Part shown: piece by piece, positions 1-11,600 of the stretch | Position numbering within the stretch: the first letter of the stretch is position 1 | Layout of the letters: each line of letters begins with the position of its first letter | Position numbers and translations under genes: made by a program | Origin: Asterochloris sp. CNOR1 | Taxonomy: Eukaryota; Chlorophyta; Trebouxiophyceae; Trebouxiales; Trebouxiaceae | NCBI GenBank assembly: GCA_963969365.1 | Contig: OZ017759.1 | Coordinates: forward strand, 868,001 to 932,000 | Length of the DNA: 64,000 nt | Direction of reading: 5' to 3' | The notes under the pieces: generated by a model | Database searches by the model: none | The model's input: only the letters and a program-made list of their open reading frames with translations | What the model was told of the DNA's origin: nothing

Positions 1-847
1 CAGGCACAGGGGTGCAGCTTGCTGCACGCTTGATGCTCAGCTCAGGCTGTGCTCATGCCTGCAGAGTTGTGCACAGAGCTGTGCTGATTCCAGGTGAATG
101 CAGTGCAGCCCGCATGGCTGTGCATGCAGCAAGGGGCAATTATTGGTGAACGCTTACATTCACAGCTACCTCCATCCACCAGATCGCCTTCCCTGGATGC
201 AGATATGCATAACAACCATGGCCATTGTGGCAGCCTACCTGCTGGCACAGTATGCCATTGCCCACACCTTCACCATCGCCACTGTGGGCTGCGTGGCAGT
301 CGGGGCGTTCATCACTGCCTGCGTGTGGCTCACAGTGCATGATCAGGTGAGCCCGGGCTGCAGGGGGCCTGCCCAGGCAGATGTGCTGTGCGCCCATCCA
401 ATTGCGCATGCGAGTTGAAAGTGTGCTGTCAGGGTGCACACTGCTTTGGCTGACCTGCTGTCTGGCCATGCAAGCTGGCCATGCAAATCGTTGCAGGCCT
501 GGTCTGAGACTGTGCTGCTGGTTGAGTGCCACACTGCCAGTGCGTTGTGGTGGATGCCAAGCGTGTGATTGGTGCTGCAGGCTGTTGAAACAATGCTGCA
601 GTGTTTTTGCGAGGACTGCGAGCGCAATGACGGCTCCCCCATGCACCCCTTTTACATGCCCACCAAGCTGAAGCGCCTCATACTGGCATCAGACCAGCGA
701 TTGCGGCAGCAGAATAAAAGCAGCAGCAGCTCAGCAGCAGGAGGCACTCCGGAGCATGCCCCCGGCCTCATGGGCAGGATCAGAGACAGCATCTTCACAC
801 AACATGCATCGCCGAAGACGCAGCAGGTCTATGCTAGATTGACTTGA
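1..847 (+). CDS. choline-transporter-like (CTL/SLC44) protein, 3' end only
   Basis: Last part of a gene entering from the left. The final exon is 581-847. The one before ends at 346 (donor GTGAGC) and starts at about 203 or earlier (a TGCAG near 131 is an alternative), joining in phase 0. It encodes two hydrophobic segments and then the characteristic SLC44 C-terminal signature AVETMLQCFCEDCERNDGS, followed by PFYM and a basic Ser-rich cytosolic tail. CTL proteins are multi-pass membrane proteins linked to choline and lipid-headgroup transport and membrane trafficking. The substrate here is inferred from the family only. Exons further 5' lie outside the window or were not recognised in positions 1-200. 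The gene converges on the CHI-like gene with only 99 bp between the two stop codons. Confidence 0.75.
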
Positions 848-946
848 TCATCTTTGGAGCAGGTTCATCTTGCTCACACTCAACTGAAACATTCAGAAAT
901 GAAATTCAAATGTTGAGGCTGGGCAGGGGCCAGGTCAAGCGCATGG

Positions 947-3900
947 TCAGCCGCTGCCACCCCTGCGAGAGGCGCGCCGAACTTCCTCGCTGTCCAGCAG
1001 TTGCCGTGCGCCCTTGGCCCAGGCGGCCTTGGCCTCTGGCACCACAGTGCTGCCCCCAAGGTACACCTCGAACAGGGCGCGGCACATTCCAGGGGAGTCT
1101 ATCCTCAGGTCAGGCTCCGCCTGCAGGCCGGTCAATAAAGTGGTGGCAACCTTTGACGGGCTGGTCCTTGCAAGCCTGATCTTGCACTGGTTGCCAACAC
1201 TGACAGCGTAACCACACTCAGAGCAGCTGCTGGCAGGCTGGGGTGTGCAGCTGCAAGAGTAGCGCTCTGAGGTAGCATGTGCTGTCAGGCGGCCCCCTAC
1301 TGCTGACAAGCTTCATTTTGCTAAGGTCAGACTCAGTCATCCTGGATGCAGTTGATGTCCCCAGTCTGCGCTGTCTTGACTACCAGGGCTTCTGCTGCTG
1401 CTAGGCAACAGGACAAGACAGCCTGTCGGACAGGCTCATTTAGGAGTGACAGCCGGACAAGTTCAACTCCACTGTTGCTGTCAGATGGACCACACAATAT
1501 GCCCCATAGGTCAATCAGCTGTAGGAGTCAGGCTGCTCAAGTCTGGCAGGGCTCACCCTGGCATAGCTGTCCCCAGCCTGCCCAGCCTTGACGTCTAGGC
1601 GCCCGCTGGGATTCCACAGCAGCACAACGTCGCTGCCCTTCTCCAGGGTTCTGCCCTCAAAGAATTGCTTGAACTTGTTCAGCTTTGCTGTCTCCCCTGA
1701 CAATTGCAGGCGGGGCGCCAGAGCCTCCTCGATGGCCTGCAGTCCAAAACATCTGGAAGCTTGCTCAGCCTGGCTGTCTCCGCAGACAGCTGCAGGGCGG
1801 GGGCCTGAGGCCCCTCGGTTGCCTGCAGCTCAGAGGGTTTTGCTTGGAGGGGGGGAACAGCAGGTGGCGGCCAGATGGCACCTGCCTGGCTAACCTTCAG
1901 AAATCATGGCTGCACTTGCAGCGTTGCAACAACCCCCTTATGAGCAAAGAACAGAATCAGCATGCAGCGTGTGATGTTCAATTGCACACTGTTATAGGCA
2001 GAGGCTGCACAAAGCAGGCACAGCATGTGGCACCACTCATCATGTGTTCATTGGGTCACCCATGAGCAGAAGATGTGCATCCAGCAAGTTATGATTCCGC
2101 TTGCAGTCCTAATATGCAAGGGGAAGCCCAGATTGCGACCTGCTGTTACATTGCACCCCTCTCCTCAATATTGTTTCCTTCAATTCCGCAGAGTTGCACA
2201 AGTCCACAGGACTACTGGCCGCTGCAGCTTTCCCCACAACACAGCTAGACGCTGCCACTCACATCTCAAGCTCTTGCTGGCTGATGCAGCCCAGTCGGCA
2301 AAGAGGAGGTGCTGTTGAAACCCTCCCCACCACTTGTGCATACCGTGCAGATGCTGCTGGCTGCCCCTTTGCAGACCACACCTCAAAGAACTGCTTCCCC
2401 TCCACCTTCCGCGCCAGCTGCACATGCAGCACCTTGCCAAAAGCTCCATCGGTCAGCGCTTGGGCATAATCATCATCCCTGCAGCCAGGAGAGGAGAGAC
2501 AGTCAACAGAGCAAGCAGGCACCAGCAGCACTGCAGCTTCGCAGCAGCTGCATGTGCCGGGTACTGATAGCGTTTATGCAATGCTGCAGTCATTGCACTG
2601 CCTTTGTCAGTTGCATCTGGACAAGGTGGTGCCAACTGTCAGCAGCTGCAAGGCCTGGGCAGTACAAGGCCTTTGTAGAGGGGCTGCAGGAAGCTTTTGC
2701 CTCAAAATGGCACAGATGAGGCAGAGACACAATGAGCCCTTTGCAGAACAGGAAGCATCAGAAAGGAGCTGCAGGGAGCTATTGCCCAAGACTGTAGCAC
2801 AGACAAGGCCATCATACGTAGCTGAAAGCCAGCAGGTAGGACAGGCAGGGCAAGTTCAGGATCTCTGACAAGCCGCTCCACTTAAAATAGTGGGCAAGCG
2901 AGTTTCCTGAAACGCCCAGTCAGCAAGGATGTCAGGAGCAATTTGTTGTATGAAAAGGAGTATCCAGAGCCAACAGGCAGGGCAATCGTAGTTTCCAAAA
3001 GCTCCCTTTCAGACGGCCCACTACGCGCACCTGTTGTCTCCAAAGAAGCCCCCCCGGCTGCGGACGGCCAGCTCTGAGGCTGCCTTCTCGGCCTCCACAT
3101 ACAGGGCCACTGCATACACCTGTAGCCAGGCCACAGGTCTTGTACGTAACTCAACAGGGTATCTCAGTTCTCAGCCTCCACATACCAGGCGGGGCACACA
3201 CCTGCAGCCAGCCCACCAATCTTCTGCGTAGCACAATGCTACACTCAATTCTCTGCATCGCCACACACAAGACTAGGGTACACAAGCCTGCAGCCAGGCC
3301 ACGCATCTGATGTCAGCACAGCATCTCTGCAGCCCTGTGCATGGCCCAAGCCTTCAGGGCTGCCATACAGGCCTGGCATGAACTTCTGCTGCTGCCCCTG
3401 CTGCTGCTTGGACTGTTGTGGCTGTGTGGCAGCTCCGCACAGGCACAGCGCTGCATCCTTGCCTGCACCTGCAGCCAGGGTGCAGCTCTAGCACCGGAAT
3501 GCAGCTTTCTGTGGGCCGGCTGGGCGGCCGAGGGAGACAGCTCCGGCTGCAGTGGTGCACTCTGCTCGGCTGGGTTTGTGCCCTAAGCAGTCACCAACTG
3601 TTTTGCAATCCAAACGGAAACAGTTGTGCCTTCTGGTCTGTCAGAGGCTGGAAGGCCCACGAGTGACGCGAGGTGAGAGCGCTGGATCACCAGGTGCCTC
3701 ACCTTGACGCCAATGAAGCCGAACTTCTTTGACCGCACACCAGCGCCCATGCAGCGGAAGGGAGTGTCCCCCTCCCAGAAGCGCGCGACCAGCGGAAACT
3801 GGACTCCAGTGGCCTGCACACGGCACAGACCCAGTGCTGAGGTACCTGTCCAGGACAACAGCGGAAAGCTTAACGTAAAGACAAGTGATGTGCCCCGAGG

Positions 3901-4188
3901 CAGTAGCGACAGAGCAACAATAAGTGGGACGCGGCATTTCAGGTGGCACCGCAGATGGCAATGTTGGCCAGGGTGACAGCATACACTGGTGAGTACAACA
4001 CCGTGGCCACTCACTGGCTCAGTGACCGTCTGCTCAGCGCCTGCCATGGCCACAACACCTGCAGCTCCCCACAAGGCTGCGCGTCTGGCATTTGCCCGTT
4101 TGCTGCGAAACAGGGAAGTGTGAATCGAGCACTGGCCGAGCCGCTGGGGTAGCTGAGGGGCTGGCAGTGAGCACCTCCAATGCTGCAT
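947..4188 (-). CDS. chalcone-isomerase-fold fatty-acid-binding protein (FAP/CHI-like), probably plastid
   Basis: Six exons in phase: 4188-4015, 3813-3703, 3119-3031, 2478-2382, 1736-1557 and 1120-947, giving 274 aa. The first about 50 residues are basic and Ser/Ala-rich, like a transit peptide. The CHI fold follows: ATGVQFP near residue 59, GAGVRSKKFGFIGVKVYAVA with ALYVEAEKAA, GAFGKVLHVQLARKVEG, then FKQFFEG and a C-terminal SPGMCRALFEVYLGG. In plants and algae, proteins of this type (FAP) bind fatty acids in plastids, and true chalcone isomerases arose from them. Flavonoid isomerase activity is not expected here, and I could not check the catalytic residues by alignment. Introns hold decayed copies of two exons (see repeats). 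Start chosen at the first in-frame ATG of exon 1. Confidence 0.85.
1759..1828 (-). repeat. ghost copy of the FAP exon that starts at 1736
   Basis: Read on the minus strand, the intron just upstream of the exon holds a copy of its acceptor and first about 22 codons: CTGCAGGCAACCGAGG against CTGCAGGCCATCGAGG, then a shared GGAGACAGC and GCTGA(A/G)CAAG. The frame is broken by small indels. Confidence 0.75.
3166..3310 (-). repeat. ghost copies of the FAP exon that starts at 3119
   Basis: The plus-strand text ctcagcctccacatacca (3169-3186), followed by cacacctgcagccagcccac (3197-3216), repeats the exon start and acceptor region at about 3089-3130. A second, weaker copy of the acceptor side lies at about 3272-3305. 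Confidence 0.6.
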
Positions 4189-4345
4189 GTGCAGTGGAAT
4201 AGTGGTACATTAGATGCAATGAGCAAGTGCAGCCTGTATGCTCCAATGCCAAAGATTGCAATTTGCAGGTGCTGATGTTCAGTCACGATATGGTTCTGTC
4301 CCATGTTGTACCTGCTGTCCTTGAAGAGGCTTGTGGCAGGTCCTC

Positions 4346-5919
4346 TCAGCATGCACCAGCAGTTTGTGAGCAGATCTGACACACTGATTGCATGCCAAGC
4401 CCTGCATTGCTGCCTTCACCGTTGCTGGAATTCAGAAATCTGAAGATCATCACCTCGTTTGACCTGGAGGCAGCTATGTCACGGCTGTTCATTGCAGCTT
4501 CATATTGGAATGCTTTTAGCTGCTGCATGTGCCCGAAGGGCAGCACCTTTGAGGAAACTCAAGTAACTAGTAGTGGGCCATGCATATCCAACACTGCACC
4601 CATGTGGGCTAGTGATCTAGCTCAAACTGCAATGTGTCGCTCAGTACACCGACCTGCAGTGCAGCAGATGGCTCTGTGAGTGCTGCTGTGCTTAGGTTTG
4701 CCGGTTGGGTCTGGGAGCACCATGCAGATGGTTAAGAGCTAGCAGCTGCTTACTTTGCTGTACTCTTCTCTTGACTTGAGCTTCAGCTCCTCAATGGCCT
4801 GCAGGGAGGTCAGGCGACGGAGTGTAGCTAGCTCTCTGCATGAGTCTGCATATGTCACTCCTGGCAGGTGGGGCCCTAGCAACCCTGTCAGGCTGAGGCC
4901 ATGCCGCTGTCATCAAGATCCTCTGGCTGCCCATATCCAGCAGCAGATCAAAACTCAAGAGCAGGCAAATCGCCTGAGCTTACCTTCAAAGCAAAGAACA
5001 CTGCCAAAAGATGCAAGCAGAAGCTGAAGAAGATGAAAGAGGCTGCTGCCTTCTCGTATGGCCGGATGCCCTCATCACTCTGCCGTCTGCAAGCAGCAGC
5101 GGGGGCATAAAGATTATGTCAAGGTGAAGAGCGGACCTTTTGCTCTGTGTCACAAATGCCAGTGGCACCTGCGTAGACATGCAGAAAGCTTCCAGTCTGC
5201 AAGGAGTACCTGATATTGATGTCTGTACAAACATCCACGAACAAATGGAATGTACCCACGAGAGCGACGGCTGAGGAACTGAAGAATGCTGTGACCATCC
5301 ATCTTTGCTGGGCTAGCACACCTGCAACAAGGCGCCCCATGGTCGGGAAGGGTTTTGATTTCACCAGCTAAGACCAGTGTGCAGGCCAGCAGCAGCCGCA
5401 ATGCAGCATACAGGCTAAGTGTTCATATACCTATCAAGCCAAGGACAGCAAAGACCTGCAGGCAGTGCACTTGGTCTTGTCTGGCAGCGGGAGCTGCCAT
5501 TAGCACAGTAAGCATTCAGCCATACAGGCAGGCATCACACAATCCAGCAAGACCATTGTACCCACATTGTTGATGATGCTGAGCAGAAAGACCGGCGTTA
5601 GGGTATTGAAGGCCAGCCCACTGCCTGCAGCGGAATGCTCGTGTCACATCCGACACCCAGGTACAGAGAAGGCGTCCTGGTGCAGCATGATAAGACAGCT
5701 TGTTGCCAAGGGGCTCACCTGCAGCTGCCGGAACAATCTTGGTCCGCTTTGCCTCTGCGACCTGCACCGTACCATGTACAGTCTCTTGCTACCGTGGTTG
5801 AGGCAGGTGCCCGATGCATCACAGACACTTGCCTTGAACCCCTCATAGGTGCCCAGTAGGACAAGGCCAATGCATAACTGAAGGAGTCCAACCAGAAGGA
5901 CGCCGCCGCCGCTCTTCAT
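4346..5919 (-). CDS. unrecognised small multi-pass membrane protein
   Basis: Seven exons join in phase: 5919-5793, 5624-5507, 5414-5365, 5321-5210, 5086-4984, 4798-4754 and 4522-4346, giving 243 aa. It starts MKSGGGVLLVGLLQLCIGLV, so the N terminus is itself a membrane helix. A Cys-containing loop and about four more hydrophobic segments follow (around FNTLTPVFLLSIINNVG, LRLLLACTLVLAG, FFSSSAVALVGTFHLF and AASFIFFSFCLHLLAVFFAL), then a charged tail with EELKLKSREEYSK. I recognise no family. The donors of exons 1 and 2 (CACG|GTAGC, CT|GTGCT) are the weakest joins, and the last exon may be further spliced. The gene follows the same strand as FAP and diverges from the EF-hand gene. Confidence 0.5.
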
Positions 5920-6341
5920 CTGCCTGCAGCAATGCCGTGTGCCTTCTTCAGATCAGCCCAGCATAATCAACAGGCCACTGGCTGACATATAATTGCAGAC
6001 ATATAGGAGCTGATCACACCATGCCGCCATGAATTTACTATTGCAAACTCTTTGGCCTATCCAGGACACAAACCGCTTGCTTCACCTGAGCTGTTCCACC
6101 AGCCTCATCACGCTTCTGGCTGGCACTTGTCTGAGTCCTGAGGTGAGGCCAGGAAGCACCGGTCAAGTGTTCAGGTGCAGTCCTGCATCTGCCCGGTCAT
6201 GAACAGATCGATCAGCAAGAGTGCAGTCTGCTGGCTAGTACAGGCCGTTCACCGTTCTTCACACTTAAACTCGGAAGGTTGAGTCTGTGGGCAGTTGAGT
6301 CATGACTGATCAGGTCAAAGGGGACAGTATAGCTGGCTCTG
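5920..6341. promoter_or_regulatory. divergent promoter region, membrane protein / EF-hand gene
   Basis: A 422-bp gap lies between two predicted start codons that point away from each other, so both promoters and 5' UTRs must lie here unless non-coding first exons exist. I saw no TATA box or named motif. An alternative in-frame start for the right-hand gene may exist upstream of 6342. Confidence 0.35.
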
Positions 6342-8346
6342 ATGAATTGCAAAGAGCTGCGCGATGTCTTTACATACTGCAAGCTGCAGAAACTACAGAG
6401 GAACAGGAAACAGGTTGGTGGACCAAGAGCTGTCCTGCAATGCTGCACCCTCAGGCTGCTGCTGAAGCCTCTCCATCTCATGGTACAGAGTCACATTGAG
6501 GCCCTGCTGCTGCGCCAGAAACACAAGGATTGGCTTGGCCAGGTGCTGGTCATGCATGCTGCACTAGCATGCTGCACAGGCACGTGAAGCCTCATGCTGA
6601 TCCTGCCTGTCCTGCAGCGAGAGAAGCGCCTGCCACTGCCCCCTCTTCCACCACAAATCTTGCAGTTGTTCAAGGAGTGGTGCGCCTGCCTGAGCCACAA
6701 GGCAGGCTGCGGCCCTGTGTGCCACCAAGCAGTGCATGCACACCTGGACCCTTTGGCTGTTGCCCTCCTCTCCCAGCAGCAGCCTTAAAAAGGCATGACT
6801 GCTGTCCACGCTGCATGATTTGCTTTGCCTCCTTTGCTCCCCGCACATTGCGGCTGTCATGCCCTCCCGTCCCAGCTGGGATGGAGCTGTCTGTTGTATG
6901 GGCTACAAGTTGGGAAGAGGTGAGTGCTGTTTGTACATCTTTCTGCAGGTTTCAGCTTGTGGACGAGGAGCGCACAGGCTTCATCACCATCGCTATGGTC
7001 AAGCAGAAGATGGAGGGTGACCACAGCTGCCTCCAGCAGACTTGCTTCCGTCACCACTTGTAGTGAGGAATCGGCCGCAGGTAGCAAGCGGCCCCACAGC
7101 GAGCGCAGATCCCTGTCTGCAATTGCTGCACAGACCCCGGTCTGCACTGGGCATGCCATCTGCAGGTCAGTCAGAGCAGGTACTTGCATGGCAGGCACAG
7201 GAGGAATGGCTGGCCAATGCTGCTCTGCCACAGCAGGAGGTGCAGTGTGTACAGAAAGTCTGGCTCACGCTGCAACTGCAGAAGAGACCTGCACACACAG
7301 CAGGCACTGGAAGGGATGCTGGCCACTGCTGCTGATTCACACAAGTTGTTGAGCGTGGCTCCCTGTGCTGCAGACTCTGGCATCCCCCACACTCTGGAGA
7401 CAGTTCAGGAGCTGATGGATTTGATCGATATCGATAGAGGGGGGATCACAGACTGGCACGAATTCCAATCATTTGTGGCCAACGAGCTGGAGTCAGGTGC
7501 AGCACACCACGGTGTACCTGCTGCCGCCTGCTGAGGGATTCTGACACAACGGAAATGCCTGCAAGTGTGTCTGCGACTGGTGGCTGAGGTGCTGGCCACA
7601 GCTTGTACAGTATGTACGTCAGGTACAGTTATGCATGCCCTCTGCTATGCCAGGCCTTAGGCTCAACGGCAGGCGCAGACTGTCTTGCAGGTGCTGGCAG
7701 GCTGTTCCTGGAAGGGGAGTACCTCCTGCCATCTGGGCGGGGCATCATGTTTGCTCCAATGGTCCAGGCCCTGCGCCGCAAGCACATGGTGGCTTGTGTC
7801 AGTGCGGTGAGTGCAGCTCTGGTGCACCTCACTGCTATTGCAGTCATGCTTGCTGTGGCTGCTGAGCTGCATGCACTTGAATGTCGCCTAATGCAACAGC
7901 CTCATGCTGCTCCCCTGCTGGAAGCCTGATGCAGCTGCAAGGGACAAAGGGTGGCGCTGCTGCTTTGCAAGACAGTGATGACTGACGCTGCAAGCCTGCT
8001 GCAGGGTGGCAATTGCAACTTCAGGTGACGCCGCTGTAGAAGAGCAGATGATCTGAGCACTGCATCGCTCCTGGTGCAGGGTGGCAGGCGCAGGAATGAC
8101 ATGCTGGAGAGTCTTATTGCAGAGCACACCCCCGCCGCTGCAGCCAGCCACTCAGCTGGAACTGCTAGCACCCTCAGCAGGCAGGCCATGGAGCAGCAGC
8201 TGTGGCTGCAGAACACAGCCAAGTTTGAGCATGCTGGAAGGGCCGCTGTAGGTCAGAGTGCAGCAATGCAGACCAAGCAGCAATCTCCTGCCAAGAGCGC
8301 TGTCACTTTACCAGCCTTTCGCCCCATCAGGGTGCAGCCACCATGA
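6342..8346 (+). CDS. EF-hand-like calcium-binding protein
   Basis: Six exons in phase: 6342-6542, 6618-6718, 6949-7016, 7374-7496, 7691-7806 and 8080-8346, giving 291 aa. Two EF-hand-like segments are visible. The first reads LVDEERTGFITIAM; position 12 of its loop is Met rather than Glu, so calcium binding is doubtful. The second reads LIDIDRGGITDWHEF and keeps Asp at 1, 3 and 9, Gly at 6 and Glu at 12, with the Ile shifted by one. A Pro-rich hinge and a QLFKEW helix come before, and an Ala/Ser/Gln-rich tail follows. The role is probably calcium sensing or a scaffold, and I cannot name the family. The least certain parts are the first exon and the donor at 6718. Confidence 0.65.
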
Positions 8347-8635
8347 CGCCCACTATTGCTTGGTAGGAATACCCAAAGCCCTTCTTAAGACTTCACCCAG
8401 TCTGTGGACTCTTTTCCAGGGCTGCTATCCCTTTGCTGTAGCCGCTTGCACTGCTGCTTTTGCCAGAACTCAAACTGGTCAGCAGATTGCATCTAGCTTC
8501 CCAAAATATGCAATATAGTATTTCTTGGCGCCACCTTGACGTTGTCAGAATGGTGTGCCCTGGCCAGCCCGAAACATGAGCCCAGCACCGACAGCACACC
8601 TACAGGACACTATCGAGGCGAAGGCAACCTAGGCA
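8347..8635. other. short same-strand intergenic gap
   Basis: Lies between the EF-hand stop and the TPR start. It should contain the 3' UTR of the former and the promoter of the latter. No TGTAA signal or other motif was recognised. Confidence 0.4.
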
Positions 8636-11600
8636 ATGTTCGTGACGTTCTTGTTGGGGTGTCTCGCAGTGTCCAGTGTCTGTCTGGCTTTGATCCTGCA
8701 CGATGTCGGGACCCTGCGAAATCGCAGGAAGCACAAGCAGGTGCGGCCAACTGCCCTCCAACTGACGCTGGTTGAGCTGGACGCTTTGCTTGGCACACAC
8801 ACTGAGCCCAGCACAGGAGCTCTGAGCATTGCTGATAGAGGAAATCTGTCGGAGGTTGGCAGCTGAGCTGGCACCCATGTGAAACAGCAGATCGCCCAGA
8901 AGGAGAGTCAGTGTCATGCATGCTGTGCAGGCTGATCAGGAGGCAGCTGCCTCTTCAGTCTTGCAGGGGGACCTTCCAGCTGCGGACAGCGGCGCAGACA
9001 GCGAAGAGAGCAGCACCACCGAGGCCGCTGGACTGCTTGTGCACCTGCAGCTGGACCGGTGAGGGCCCCACTCATGTCAGCGATGCTTGCGGCGACATGT
9101 GCAACCTTGTTGCTGCTCATGACACATGGGACATCGGTGCTATGCAGGCAGTGCAGCTCGGAGGGGAACTCTGCAGCCCCAGAACGCACCTTGACATCCA
9201 AGCGGGCAGTGCTTGTGGTGGCAGCCTGTGCCAGCTCAGCTGCAGGCATGGGTGCCCTCTTGCTGGGCACAAGGATCCTGTGGGACCATGGGTGGCACTC
9301 GAGGTCCCATGCATTCAGCGCTGATGCCTGTCAGCCACCAGGTGCCGCTGCTAGGCTGGAGCTGTATGGCAACCTGGGCGGTTTCCATCACCAGATCCTG
9401 ACTGACTCCGCGCAGGCTCAGAGCCTGTTTGACCTGGTGAGGGACTGTGCCTGCATGTTCTGGGAGTACCAGGTGGAAAGCAAAGCTTGCACCGGAATCA
9501 GGGTGCCGAAGCCGCTGCCTTCAAGGCCCCCTTCCATTCCACCACGATCAGCCTGATTGCATGGATTTAGCTCTTGTACATCTTCTGGCCATGCTGTTCC
9601 TGCTGCATGAGGCCCCCACATGCCTGAATGGTGGAGGGGGCCCTCTGTCTTTGCAGCCCCACAGGTGTCACTGGACCAGTGAGCAGCTCCCCGATCTGGC
9701 ATGCATGTGCTGCAGGGCCTGCTGCTGGAGTTTGCGTACAACCAGGGGGAGGCATACAGGACATTCCAGCTGGCAGCAGCTGCTGACCCTGCAGCAGCCA
9801 TGCCCCACTGGGGCATGGCCTTTGCCAAGGGGCCATACCCCAACAAGTGAGCCTGCTCTGGGCCGCCCTCTCATCTCATGTGACAGGAGGTGACACTTGT
9901 TGCCTGGCTGCTTTCCTCTGGTCACACAAGAGATATAGACAAAGTCATGTCACTATGTGGGAGACTCTGCCAGTGCAACTACATCAGGAAGTACGGGCTG
10001 ACGCGCACCAAGTATGCAGCATGATCAGGGCTGGCCTGGCAACTCGGCGGCCAAACCTGACCTGAAAGTGTGCACTGCAGGGCACCTTCGCTGTTCAAGC
10101 TGCCAGTAACAGCCTTTCTGCCAGAGGACTTTGCCGCGGCTCGTGCAAGCGCCGAGACGGCGCTGCAGCTAGCCCATGCAGCCGCTGTGGCACACGCTGG
10201 CGGCTCCCATGCTGAGGTGAGGCGGAGGTGTCGCTTTGCTCTCCACTGAGGCGGTGCTGGCCTGCTGCATCCTGCATGTTGCTGAGCATCGCCGCAGAAA
10301 CAGCGGCATGGCAGCGCAGCTCGCACCAGAGCTCACCCTTTGCATCAGGAATGTGCTATCACATGATCGTTCTGAAGGTGTCGTATGTGGCTGTGGCAGC
10401 TGGCCATCAGAGAGCTTCATCTGGCGGAGGCCATGCTGGCTCGCTTCCCACCTGGAAGCCACATGCCGCCAGCACGGGACGCTGCCGAGCAGCTGTATGC
10501 CCAGCGCATGGAGCAGCTTGGGGAGGAGGCAGGGGATGTGCACATGCTGGGGGTCGCTGCTGAAGCCTGGATGAATCACAGTCCAGCTTGGGACTATCTA
10601 CAGGTCAGCTGCTTGTGTGGTGGATGACATGTCTGGTCAAAGGCCATGTACATAATCTGGGTGCTGCAATTGTATCTGATTGCACCTCAAATTCTTGGGC
10701 TCAGTGCGGTTCAGCTGAACTGCACCAAGAAGGACCCAAGGTTCATCCAGACACAACTGCAGCACCCAGGTTGTGTACAGCATGGACTTCAAGCCTGAGA
10801 AGCCTGGCAGCCTGCAAGATTGTGGGTGCCAGGGTGGCAAAGCCTGGCTGAGCCTGAGGACCTCGGACTGAGTAGGGGTCAGTTGCCTGCTTTGCACAGG
10901 GTGGTTGCATGCCCGACGAAACATGTGGGCTGCAGGCACGGCCGGGCATCCCCTTGTACTTTGCATCTCACCGCAGCCTCGATTCAAGCTGCTCTGCAGG
11001 TGATGGGGTGTGTCTCTTCTCTGGCAGCAAGTGTACACTTCATCAGCTGCAGGAGATGGCTGTGTACACGGTGGGTTCAAAGCAGCAAGCCATCTTTCAG
11101 GTAGTGCAACAGTATTCAAGTTGCCCTTGCAGGGAGATGACGGCACACTCTTGGTGCTAACCCCTCTCTTCCCCCCTGTGGAGCCATTCACACTTCATGT
11201 TGCAAGAAGCTGCGCAACCCCCTCTTAAGGCCTGCAGGATGACAGCATGTACCCCAGCGTCAAGCAGGCTGAGCCTGTCATGATAGGAGCCTGACGCTAC
11301 CTTCCACCGCCTTGCAGGAGGATGGCAGCATGCGCCCCAGTGCCCAGCAGGCAGAGCGCATCATCGAGCGCGCCCTGCAGCTGGCCCCTGCCGATGCGCT
11401 GGCGCAGCACCTGAAAATCCACATTGCAGAGGCCTGCAGCCCGCTCAGGTGAGAACTTTTGCTGCATGCAGCTGGCTCCACAGCTGACTGCACCGTCACA
11501 GTCCGGGCATAGAAGCCTGCAGCCCTGTCTGGTGTGTACCCTGCTGCTTGGTGAGTGAGTGCGGGCACTCTTCTGTGCCCTGACTGCTGCTGCGTCCCTC

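Noticed and set aside
3703-3813. True chalcone isomerase (flavonoid synthesis)
   Set aside because: The overall pattern and plastid-like N terminus fit the FAP/CHI-like group, which is general in algae. I could not verify the catalytic set of true chalcone isomerases.
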